A stretch of DNA of 64,000 nt from Cyanophora paradoxa. Its lineage: Eukaryota; Glaucocystophyceae; Cyanophorales; Cyanophoraceae. Below the pieces are notes generated by a model. That model saw only the letters and a program-made list of their open reading frames with translations, ran no database searches and was not told the origin of the DNA. Both the position numbers and the translations under genes were made by a program. This document shows, in pieces, positions 46,240 through 57,600 of this stretch; position 1 is the stretch's first letter, and each line of letters opens with the position of its first letter. The DNA lies in the NCBI GenBank assembly GCA_004431415.1, contig QPMI01000496.1:372001-436000 (forward strand). Reading direction: 5' to 3'.

Positions 46240-49128
46240 ATGGTCTTTGCGGCCCGAGAAACGCTCGCTTGGCCCGCGCCGCGGCGCCGGCGAGGCGACC
46301 GCGGCGAGCGAGGGCCCGCCCGCTGCGCCCTGCAGCTGCCTGCGGGGGTCCTGGGCCTCCTCCTCCTGGGCCTCCTCCTGGCGGCCCGCGCGCCGAGGCC
46401 GGCGGCGGCGCAGTGCGTCGTCTCCTCGGTCAGCGCGACGTGCCTCTCCACGACGCGCGTCTACGCCGGGGACTACGTCGCCTACGCCAAGGGGGCCATG
46501 AGCCAGGCAAGCCAGCCCAGCGCCCCGCCGCGCCACGCGCGCCCCGCGCTCCCAGCGCTCGCCCCCGGCCGGCTCCTGACTTCTTGACTCCAGACGAGCA
46601 ACTGCCAGAGCGGGCAGCGGAGTTCCGCGGCGGGCACGGGTTCCGCCCCCTGCCTGGAGGATAACGGGGACACGATGGACAGCTCCTGGTGCAGTCTCTG
46701 TGCGCCCTGCTGTCCCCTTGCCCCCATACCCCCTCTTCCCCCCTCCCCCACCCCCCCTCGGCTCCCCCGCTCACTCCCCGCCAGGCGCCCTCTTCGCTGG
46801 GGACTCGTTCTCGTACGCGGTCGAGCTGCCCTCGACGGGGGCGTACAACGTTTCCGTCCGCTACGCCACCGTCAGCGCCGGCGTGCAGATGACCGTCGCC
46901 GCGGGGGGTACGCATTTTTAGTCTCCCGCGCGCGCGCGCGACGGCGCGTCCACGCGTCGTCCGACGGCGGCCTCCGCAGGGGCCAACGCGACCTTCGCAA
47001 GCCCCTCCACGAACTCCTGGTGCCCCCCGTACCCCCCTCGCTCCCCCGTACCCCGCCTCCTTCCCCCGCACCCCTTCCCTCCCCGCACTCCTTCTTTTTC
47101 CCCCTCACCCCCCTCCCCTACCTCGGCCTGACGCTTCGGGATACAGGTTCACGTGGGCGTTCTCGACTTCTTCCCCCCTCGTGTTTCAGGCGGGCGTGAC
47201 CACGATGACCGTTACGGTCGGGGGCAGGTCCGCCTGTCGCCTCCCCCCCCCCCCCCCCCCCCAACCCTTCTCCCTCCTCCCTCCCTTCGCCGACTGCCCC
47301 CCCCCCCCCCCCCACCCCTTTCGCCGCAGCGGGAACCCGAACATCAATTTCTTCGACCTCTGCCAAGTCGCCGACGCCGCCGCGGTCTCATGTCCCCTGC
47401 CCCCCACCCCTTCCCCTTCCCCTTCCCCTCCCCTTCTCCCTCCCCTCCCCCAGTTCTTCGCCGAGCCCCAGCCCCAGCCCCAGCCCCTCCCCTCCCCCTC
47501 CCCCTCCCCTCCCCCTCGCCGGCGCCCTTGTCGGCGGCCGTCGTACCCCTCGCCGGCTTCGACTCCTCGGGCCGCGTCTACCTCCCCGTGCCCGAGGTCC
47601 TCCTAGGAGCCCCCGCGGCCTACGGTGCCCCCCTACCCCTCCCCCGTCCCCTCCCCCCTCCCCACCTGACCGCCGGGAGCAGCTGCCGGGGGGTACGAGC
47701 TGTTGTGGAGCCAGGACGGCGGCCCGGCGATCGCGAACGCGAGCGGGTCGACGGGGGCGCGGCTTCGGCTCCCGGGGGCGCTCCTTAAGCCCGGGAACTT
47801 CTCGTTCTCCCTCAGCATCCGTGATCCAGCCTCGGGCGAGGCCCGCCTCACGGCCTTCGCCTTCTCCTCCAGCTACCTCCCCGGTCCGCTCATGGAGCTG
47901 TATACGTACCCCCCCTCACGCCCCGCCCCCCGCTGAAAGCGCCCCGGCCTTTGCAGTGCTGAAGGCGCGGCTCCAGGCGGGCGCGGAGTACGGCCCCTTC
48001 CTGGAGCGCTGGGTCGCCTCGGCCTCCTTCCGCGCCGACGTCGCCGCCGCCGTCGCCGCCGCCTTCGGCGTACCCCCCGCCCGCGTCGGCGGCCTCGCCT
48101 TCTCCCCCGGGCTCTCCATCGGTGCCCGTCCCCTCGAGCCCCCGCCCCGCCCCGCCCCGCTCCGTCCGACGCGCACACACACAGCGGCGAACATCACTTC
48201 GACGAGCGCGGAGGAGGCGGCCGCGCTGCCCTCGCTCCCCGCCGCGTTCGACCCCGCCGCGCTCTCGGCCGCCCTCGGGGGCGCCCCCGCCTCGCTCGCC
48301 TCCGCCGCCGTCGTCGACGGCACCGTGCCCGGCGAGCCGAGGGCCCAGATCCTGCCCCTGCCACCCTTCGGCCTCGGCCCCGGCGGCGCCATAGAGCTCA
48401 AGGGCGGCGGAGCGACCCTGGACGGCCGGTTCCTCGTGGGCGGCTTCGATGGCGCCCTCTCCTCCTTCCAGTGGACCCTTCGCCCCGCCCCCTCCTCCGG
48501 GTCCCGGCGAACGCTCCTCCAGAGCGGGCCGTGCCCCTTCGCCGCGCCCGCCCCGGGGGCATCCCTCGCCGCGCCTCTCCTGTCCCTGACGCTCCTCGGC
48601 TCCGGCCCCTGCGCGATATCCCTGCGCGTCACCGACGTCCGGGTACGCCATTGATCGGCGCGGCACCCTCCCTTCCCCGGCGCTTCATCTCACGCGGTTC
48701 CCCGCCCCGGCAGGGCGTGGCCTCCCAGGTGGGCGCGACGCTCTCGATCGTGGCCGTACCCCCCGGCGCGGCGAACGTACCCCCGCGGATCTCCATGCCC
48801 CCCGCCCTCCAGGTCGCCCCGGGGGCCGGCAACTCCACCGTCGTACCCCTGAGCGCGAACGTCACGGACGACGACGGGTGCAGCCCCAGCCCCTTCCTCT
48901 CTTGAGCTCCGCGGCGCGCCTCACCCGCGCCCCGCCGGCAGCGTGGTGGTCTCGGCGACGTGGCGGCAGGTGGGCGGCAACACGGCGCGGGGCCTCGCGG
49001 GGCGCATGGGCCCCGGGAGCACCGCCGCCACGGCCCTGCTCGAGGGGTACGGCCAGTGGGTCTTCCGCCTCACTGTCTCCGACGACGCCGGCGCCGAGGT
49101 GCGCGTTGACGTACCCCCCGCCGTCCCG

Positions 49129-49168
<40 letters not shown>

Positions 49169-52100
49169 TCGCGCCCTGACTTCCCCCCTCCCCTCGCGGG
49201 GCAGGCATCGGCCGAGGTGACCGTCACGATCCGGGACCCCTCGCGCCTCCCGCAGGGTCCGCCCAACGCGAACCTAAACACGCATTCCATAGAGTTCGAA
49301 CCCGACCGGCGGCGCCGCGCCGCGGCGCGCAGTGTTCACGCCGGTGCGGGACGGGGTCTCCCCCGAGGATGCGGAGCGGGCGGCCCGCGTCGTGACCGCC
49401 CTCGTCGCCTCCTTCATCGCCCTCTCCGTCCTCGCCAGGTCGGCCCCGCTCAGATGAGCCTCAGATCTGAGCACGAGCCCGGCGCCGGCTCTCGCGGCGC
49501 CGAAGGGGCTTACAATTACCTAGAGACTCCGCCGCGGGGCCGCCTCTTCTCGGCTTAGATGTGAGGTTTTCGGTCGGCCCGGGCTCACGCGGGGCCGCGC
49601 CGCATCGCGCCGCGCGCAGTCTCTTCTCCGGCGCCTCCGCCATGCTCCTCGGGCCGGGCTCGGTCGGCAAGGGCGACCCCTCCGCCGTACCCGTCTCCCA
49701 CTCCTCCTCCCCCCAGGCGCGCCCCGGAACCGAGTACCCCCGCCCCCGCCGGAGGCTGAACGCGACGGGCGCGCAGCAATCGGTGAGCGTCATGCAGCGC
49801 CTGGCTACGCTGGCGCACATCGCGAGCGCCGGCGTGCCCGCCTCCTACCGCACCTTTGCGAGGCACGTACCCCCTCCCGCCCCCTGAACTTCATCCCCCC
49901 CGGCCCTTTCTGAAAAGAGGGCGCGCACGCAGCGGCCTCGGCGTGTTCATGCTGAGGTTCCGGGGGCCCGGTGCGCTTTACCGTACCCCTCCGGATCGAA
50001 TCTTCGCGATCGTGACGGCGGCCCGCAGGCTTCGACGCGAGCGGCGTGTACAAGCCGCCCGCCGCCGCCCCGCAGTCCACCGCCGCCCCCCTCCCCGGCG
50101 CCCAGTGCGCCTCCCCTACCCCCCGGTCCCCCCCCCCCTCTAAGGATCGTACCAGGTACCCCGCGGTGTCGACGAGCCCGGCGCTGGCGTACGCGGCGGT
50201 TCTGGAGCCGGCGGCCGTGGCCGGCGTCCCCGGGGCGGCCCGGCGCTCCCTGCTTGCGGCCGCGCTGGACCTCCCCGCCGACTATCGGGTACCCCTCGGA
50301 TCTGTTTAGAGCCGCTCCGTCCCTAGAGAAATCTTTGTCTGACCTTTCTCTCCCTCGCAGGCCCCGGCGGGGCGGGTGCTGCTGGCGGCGCAGGGGGCGC
50401 GCGACTCGAAGGGGCCGGCCTCGGGCGAGGACTACGTCGCCGACTTCCAGGTACCCCCCCCCTCCCTTCTCTCACGCAAGTCTAGATCTCGCCCTCCTCA
50501 CGCGCTCCTGCTCGCCCCGCGCAGTCCTCGACGTTCTACATGCTGGTGGGGCTCGCCGGTGTCACCGTCGTCCAGCTCGTCCTCTACCTGTCCGGACCCC
50601 CGGCCCCGCGCCTCGGCCGGCGCTCCCACAAACGCGCACCCCGGCAGGTGGTTCGTGGCGCTGAAGCGCAAGTACGCGCGCCTTCAGAAGCAGGCCGCCG
50701 TCCCCTGTGCGCCCGGCCTCGCTCTGCTCCTCGCACGCGTCTGCCCTGATCTGTTCTGATCCGATCGGGGGGCGGGGCAGGCGGGCAGCTGGCCGTGTAC
50801 CGCTTCTGCTTCATCGCGACGGTCGTCGCCGCCGGGCAGATCATCGCAAGCTCGCCCCGCCCCTGGAGGTAAGCCATCCCACAAGTAAGCTACCGGCCGC
50901 CCCACAGCTACTTACAACTTGTACAGGGAGCTGGCGGCGGCGTACTTCGCGGTCTCGTGCGCCGCGACGCTCGGCATCGCCCTCTTCTTCGTCTGGCGCA
51001 TCCGCCTCCAGCGCCTCGCCAAGTTCGAGGTAGGTCCGATCCGAGCCGGAAATCTATTACAGCTATAGATTCAAATACGAAGCCGTGCTTAAGCGTCTTT
51101 GAAACTAAGCATCCGGGGCGCAGGTGGGCATGCCCTTCTGGTCGACCCTCCTCGGGCGCAACCGAAACATCGAGAACCTCCTCACCGACAGAGAGTGCGA
51201 CCCGACCCGCCCGGGCCGGGCCCGGGCCGGGCTAGCGCTCCCGAGCGTTCTAGAGAGCTTGCAAATATCAAGTATATACTCGTTGGCATCGGCGCCGGCT
51301 GTCGACACCCATGGCCACGGCTGTCTGACGGGTCGACCCGCCCGCCTCACTCCTCAGGCGGCGCAAGCTCAAGGCCGAGCGGCGGCAGGCCTCTCTGAAC
51401 ATGGCGGCCAAGGGCGAGGCCCGAGGGGAGGTCGAGGAGGAGGAGCTCGAGGACGAGGAGGAGGAGCTGGCGTGGCGGGGCCGCTCCTGCGCCAGCCGCG
51501 CCCTCGGGGCCGTCCTCATCGCCCTCAAGCGCCTCGACACGGCCCTCTGCCGCGGCCGCTGGCTCGTCAACGACAAGGAGGCGCGCCCGCCTGAGCCCCG
51601 CCTGAGCTCACTCTGACCGGCCCGGCAGCACGGGGACCGGGCGGCGGCCTTCCGGGAGGGCTACGGCATCGCGTGGGAGAGCTGCGTCGACACGCGCTTC
51701 ATGGCGAGCGAGGCCCCCGATCCATCCGCACTCGACTCTTAGATCGCTAGATCTAAAGCTTTAAGCTGAGGCCTAGGGCGCGGGCGCGCGGGCGGGCGCA
51801 GTTCGTCATGGACGCGATTGACATGGCCAAGGCGCTCGTCTCCGCCGCCTTCCTCGGGGTGCCCTCCCGCCCCCCGCCCCGCCCCGCCCCGCCCCGCCCC
51901 GCCTCGCCCCGCTTGGAGCTCCGGTCGAGCCGCTGATCATGAGGTGCAGGTGTACGCGTTCGACCCCGAGGTGGTCCTCGACGCGTCCATGTTCCAGCGC
52001 AACGCCCTCATCCAGGTCCGCCCCCCCGCTGCTCCTCCGGGGCGGGGCGGGGCCGCGGAAGCCTGCGGCTGTAGAACCGCTCCGCCTCTCGATCTCCGAC

Positions 52101-53676
52101 CCAATCCGATCCCTTCCTTCGGGCCGCTGCTGACGGCGGCGCCCGCCCGCTCCCCTCGCCCCGCCCCGCAGCTTGGGGTCTTCATCGGCCTCGACGTAGT
52201 CACGCTCTTGTGCGCCCACCCGCCCCGCCCGCCCCGGCCCACCGGGCCGCTCGCCCGCCCGTCCCGCTCTGATCCTCTCGCCCCGCCCCGCAGCATCCTC
52301 ATCGTCTTCCGCCCCTACATCTGCCGCTGGGCGCGCCCCCGCTCCCGCCCCCGCCCCCTCCGCCCACTGAGCTAAGCCTTGCCTCGCCCCGGCAGGTCGG
52401 CCTGCTGCAGACGCTGCTGGGGGCCCAGAACCTGGCGTGCCTCCTCGTGATCCTCCACGGCGAGCTCCGCCCCGACTCGGGGGCGGACAGCGGGGCCTTG
52501 CTTCTATACCTCGCCCTCTTCGCCGTCGGCCTCCTCATGGTCGACCAGGTCCGCTTACTGTCTGGAAGCTTAAGATCGCTTCTTCTTCGTCTCCTCGTCT
52601 AACATGGGATTGGGATGGTTTCAGGTCATCTCCGGCGTCCTCCAGATCCGAGTGCGTACATATCGACGTCCCTCGCGGCTCAGCGCCTCCGCCTTCTGAT
52701 TCTTCTTCCTCTTCCTCTTGTTCGCTTCTCCGCAGACGATCGTGAGCACCGTGCGCAAGATCGCGCGGCGCGCCTCCGCGCTGCTGGCGGCCCCCCGCGG
52801 GAAGGCCAGCGCCTCGGATCCGGACGGCAAGGAGGAGAAGCCGAAGAAGCCGGCGCCGGCGGCGGCGGGGGAGAAACAGAAGCAGCGGCCGGCGGGGCGG
52901 CGGGGAAGGGCCGGGGATTCCTCGGATCCGGAGGAGGCCGTCGTGCTCTTCCTGGAGGGCGAGGAGCCGCTGGCGGCGCGGCGGCGCCGCGGCGGCGCCG
53001 GCGGCGGCGGGGGGGGCCTCGAGCCCTCCGACCTCTCCGCCTCCCTCCGCGTCTCCCACGCCCCCGGGTGCCCCCCCTCAAAGCTTCCTGCTGGGGACCG
53101 CCCGCCAGCGCTGAGCGGCCCGGGCGCAGGTCCCTAGGCCTGGACCTCGCCGTCGAGGCCTGCGTCATGGAGGGCGGCGTCGAGCACCGCGCGGCGCGGC
53201 GCGGGCGCGCGCCGCCGTCGGCTGCGGCTGGGGCGGGGCGGGCGGAGTGGGTGCGGGACGAGTGCCTATGGGCCCTCGCGGAGGCGGTGCGGGCGCTGCC
53301 CCTCCCGGAGCCGCCCCGCGGGCGCGGCTCTGCGCCGTGCGCGTGGCGACGGCGGCGGAGGCGCCCGAGGAGCTCCTCTGGGGCGCCCAGCTCGCCGTGG
53401 ACGCCATATGCATACGAGCCCGGCCGCCGGCGCCGGCGCCGGCGCCGGGCGGCCCCGCGGGGGCGGCGGGGCGCATGCGCGGGGCGGCTGGCGGCGGCGG
53501 CGGGGCAGCGGGGCTGCTCCTGGACGCCCGCCTCGGCCTCGCCCTCGCCGGCCCGCCTGGCGCGCCGCCGCCGCCGCCGCCGCCGGCCCCGCCGCGCCCC
53601 GGGCCGGGGCGCCGCCGAGCTCGACCTCGACCTCGATCGCGACGTCGGCAGCTCCGTGGTCGACGTCCACCTCTAG
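46240..53676 (+). CDS. Large secreted/multipass membrane protein with CBM6-like and PKD/REJ-like ectodomain
   Basis: A basic head precedes a hydrophobic signal (LPAGVLGLLLLGLLLAARAP) and cleavage-like AAAQC. A jelly-roll CBM6-like domain follows: LFAGDSFSYAVELPSTGAYN, VSVRYATVSAGVQMTVAAGG, GNPNINFFDLCQ. PKD/REJ-type beta-domains come next: PVPEVLLGAPAAYELLW, LPGALLKPGNFSFSLSIRDP, LLSLTLLGSGPCAISLRVTD, STVVPLSANVTDDDGC, GYGQWVFRLTVSDDAGAE, VTVTIRD. Membrane segments are VVTALVASFIALSVLAS, FYMLVGLAGVTVVQLVLYLS, VYRFCFIATVVAAGQIIA, YFAVSCAATLGIALFFVWRI, LGVFIGLDVVTLL and LLLYLALFAVGLLMVDQVIS, with acidic and basic cytosolic loops. The tail ends DLDLDRDVGSSVVDVHL, TAG 53674-53676. This is a polycystin/TRP-like layout, but no pore signature was identified, so channel function is only a guess. 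Splice sites in C-rich introns are approximate. Confidence 0.7.
49129..49167 (+). repeat. 39-nt poly-C run in an intron
   Basis: An uninterrupted run of 39 C inside the intron that separates DDAGAE from ASAEVTVTIRD, placed upstream of a CTGAC branch motif and the GGGGCAG acceptor. On the opposite strand it is poly-G. Confidence 0.95.
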
Positions 53677-54649
53677 CCGCCCCGGCCCCCCGGCCCGCCG
53701 GCGGCCCGCCGCTCCCTGCAGCTGCGCGGCCCTGCGCCGCCCTGCGCATGCGCAGGCCGCCGCTCCCTGCGCGGCCCTGCCGCAGTGCGGCTGCGGGGCC
53801 GGCCCCTTCGTAGCCTATAGCTATAGCTAGGCGGGGCCCTCGTTAGAGTCTAGCTAGTCTAGCTATAGCTAGCCTCTGCAGAGGTAGGTATGGGAGGGTA
53901 GAGGGGCTTCCAGTATTTTTGGAAGGCAAGCAGCAAGCTGATCGATATCATGAAGCAAGTTTCAAGCAACCCAACCGGCGCAAATCATTAGGGCGGTGAT
54001 AGGGCCGCGAGTTCGCGATCGTTACAATTCAGGCCAATTTCATGAATGCCTATCTTGATGAACCGTTAACCATCGGAGTCTGCTCTCGGACTCGAAACTA
54101 AAACTCTCGGAGTCGAGAGGAAAAGAAAACCCATCCGAAGCTTCGCGGGGCAAGCTCCGCAATGCTTCCTGTCTGGTCGGAGCTGCCGCAGTGCTGCCGC
54201 GGATCATCGATATCCGCGGCCTGTGTAGGCTGCGCGCGCGCGGAGTCGCGGACCTAAGTGCGCAGCTGCAGCCTGCAGGTGCGCAAGAACAACCTCGCCG
54301 GGCGTTCGTAGCCTAGTTGCAGCGCAGCAGCAGCACAGCAGCAGCGCAGGCGCCCGGCTGAAAGCTTTCCCCAGCAGCAGCGCGGTACCGCACGGTCTCC
54401 GGCTTTCCGAAGTTCGAAGTCGCGCAGGCGCAAGCTGCGCAGAACTAGTGTGTGACGCGCTGAGAGCCGGGAGGCCCCCGCGCACGCGGCGCAGCGCGCA
54501 GAACCAGCAGATTAGCTGTCTTCAGCCATCGCCCGGGCCCCGCGCGCCAGCTACCGAGCACTCCGAAGCCGCGCAACTGGGCGGGGCGCAGCTAAAAGTC
54601 CTTCCCGTGCGCGCGGCGCGGGTGTGAGGTGGGCCTAGGCCTGCGCGCG
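53677..54649. other. Intergenic, between the ectodomain gene and the TmcB-like gene
   Basis: 973 bp. It has TATAGCTATAGCTA palindromes near 53816-53829 and 53862-53872, a moderately AT-rich middle, then a CAGCAG/CTGCAG-rich segment (54280-54380). No gene or structured RNA seen. Confidence 0.6.
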
Positions 54650-57600
54650 ATGGCTTCGAAGGGCGCTGGAGCCGTCCAGAGGCACAGGCACTCCCAACAG
54701 CTGCCCGCGCTCGGCTTCCCCGCGCACGCGCCGGGCGGCGCCGCCGGCGCGCAGAACGGCGCGGACATGCCGCTCTCGGCGGCCGCGGCGGGGCGGCGGT
54801 CGGTGCTCGCGCGCGGCAGCGGCGCGGCCGCCCAGCCGGCCGCGGACAGCGCCCCGAAGGACGGCAAGGTCGCCGTGTACCTCGACTATGGTGAGCGAGC
54901 GCCCCCGCGGGCGCCGGGCTCAGGCTGGGCTTCAGACCTAGACTGCGGATTCGCTTTAGCTAGCTAGGGCGTCCCGTGCAGCGTTTGACCGCGAGCTTTG
55001 ATGGCAGACCCCGAGGCGGCGCGGAGGAGCCAGAGCCACTCGAGCTCCGCCTGGGCGGTCCTCTACAAGCGGATCGAGCGGATGACCTTCACCATCCTGT
55101 GCGCGCTCGCGTGATCCAGGGCCCCCTCCGGCCCCGCGCCTGACGCGCCCGCTTTCCGCCCGCCCGCTCCGCCCTCGCAGCTTCTTCCTGACGGACCGTG
55201 CGCCACGCCGCCCGCACCGCGCGCACATCCGCTTGCGCTTCGAGCGCCGCTGAGCTCCGGAACAGGCACCGGGAAAGTACCGGGGCTCTGGGCCCGCGTC
55301 CTCATCCCCTACGCCTTTCTCCTGTACGACTGTGCGCCCCGCCCCCGCCCCCCCCCCCCCCCCCCCCCCCCCATCCGGGCCCTCCCGGCTCATACGACGT
55401 GAGGCTCGACTCATGTGACTCACTTCGGGGCCCTGCAGTCACGCAGCTGATGACCCTGAGCCTGGTTCGCCGCGGTTTCCGCCAAGCACCCCCCCCTTTC
55501 CCATTCCCCGTACCCCTACCCCCCCTCCCCTTCGACACCTTGCCCGTCCCCCGAGTCTTCTTTCGCCGCACCCCACTTCCGCTCCGCACTGCCCCCCCCC
55601 CTCCTTCCGCCCTTGTGCCTTCCCCTTCTCGAGCGCCCCTAACGTCCTCCCCCACCCCCACCGCCGCGCGCCCCTTCCCAAGCCACTCCCTTACAACCTT
55701 CTTTCCCCACCCGAACCCTGACCACGTACCCCAGCCGCCGAACTTTCCTTCCACCACGTCGGCGTGGTTCGCGTACCCAGGAAATGCGGAATCACTGGTG
55801 CGGCCAGCTGCAGCGCTTTCCTGGCTGGTGCGCCTCGCTCTGCTTGCTGACCTCCCCGCAGCTCGGGGCGATGCAGCCGATCGCGATATTCTGGGTGCGG
55901 GGCGCGCCGCGCCGCTAGCCGCTGAGCCGCACGCTCAAGCTAAAGCCTTAGCTAGCTAGCTTGAGGCGCGCGAGCCGCCGCAGCTGACCTACCCCGCGCC
56001 GCGCCGCGCCGCGCCGCGCTGCGCCCCCCTAGGCTTGGCCTTACAGCCTTAGCTTGAGCCCCGCGGTGGGAGCCGCGCGAGCTGCCGGAGCTAATCACCC
56101 CCCTCCCCCCAAGCTAAAGCCTTAGCCAGCTTGAGGCGCGGTGCGCGAGCCGCTGCATCTGACTTCTTCCCCCCCCCCCCCCCCCCCCAGATCTTCGTGT
56201 CGCTCATCGCCCTGATGTTCGCCCTCGCCGCCTTCGTCTTCTACATGACCCACGTGCGCCCCCGCCGCCTCTCCTAGCAAAGGATCTAGCATCCTATGCT
56301 TTATATTTAAGCACAGGATGATCTTAAGCCGAAGCTAAGCTCTTGAAGCACAGGAGTATCCGAAACTTATATTATTAGGCTCGAGACTCTGCTTATAATC
56401 GATATAATCTAAAGCCGAAGCTTACAATCAAGCCTCTGCTCCGATCGCGCCGTCGTCGCGCCGACGCCGACTCCGCCCGTTATCGTTCGCGCAGACGCAA
56501 AACCTGCGGGTGCCGCCCATCCGGGCCCTCCGCCTCCTCGCGACGTTCCTCGTCGACGCCGCCTTCGTGCGCCGGCCCCGCCCTTTGACGCCTCCACCCC
56601 TCGCTGACCCTCGCTTCGCGGCGGCAGATCCCCGCGACACAGGCGAGCCGCGCGCCAGCTCGCACCCCTGCCCGCCCGCCTCCACAGCCTGGCTCGCCTC
56701 AGCTCGCAATCGCCCCGCTGACGCAGATCATCTCGACCGCAGATCATCTCGCAGCCGTTCGCGTGCTACCTCGCCGGCCAGGTCCGCCCCGCCCCGCCCG
56801 CCCCGGCCCTCTCCAATCTAGATCCAAGGGGCGGCGAACCCCGGCCCAACCCAACCTTCCAAGGGTTCCTAACCCACCCCGCGCCGCCCCCCGCAGACGT
56901 CGTCGCCGGGGCGGGTGGTGCACGAGAGCGTCGCGGCGGCCGTGACCACCTGCCGCGCCTTCGAGTCCCTCCAGGTACCCCCCCGCCCTTTCCCCCCCCC
57001 CCAGGCCCCTGGATCTCCGGATCCGCCCCTCCGCCCTCGCCTCTTACAGCTCGCCCCGCCCCGCCCCCGCAGGTCATGTACTTCTCGGTCTCGGTCGTCG
57101 TCCTCGTGACCTTCGTCCCCTTCTGCCTCGTCTTCGTGCGCGCGCTCAAGCAGAAGAGGCTCGATCGAGAGCGCTGGGGCTGACGCCGTGACGCCACGCG
57201 ATCGCGTGCAGGCGCTCATCTTCTACGACTCGTGCCCCGTCTCCTCGACGCTCGAGGGGCGGCCCCACGGCCGCTTCTCCTTCCTCTACGGTCCGCCCCG
57301 ATCGGATCCGATCCGCCGCCGCCGTTCCTTGTTTCGGGGGGCGCGCCGCCGGCGCCGCCCCGCCACATCGTGTACTTATCGCGGCCCGGCCCCTCGGATC
57401 GCAGTCGTGGTCCAGGCGACGATGATTTACATGTGAGCTCCCTCGCTTCTAAGTAGATGTGGAACCGCTCCTTCGCGCGGGTGCTCACGTGCCCCCTCGC
57501 GCGTCCAGCAACCTGTTCGGCGGGGCGAACGTCGACGCGGCCCACGCGGCGAACTTCGCGCTGCTCTTCGGTGCGTAGACGGACGCTCGGCCCTTTACTT

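Noticed and set aside
52615-53676. Single long frame at the 3' end of the ectodomain gene taken as one exon
   Set aside because: Conserved-looking segments (ASALLAAPRGKASASD, LLWGAQLAVDAICI) lie in other frames, so several introns must interrupt it; only the stop is retained from it.
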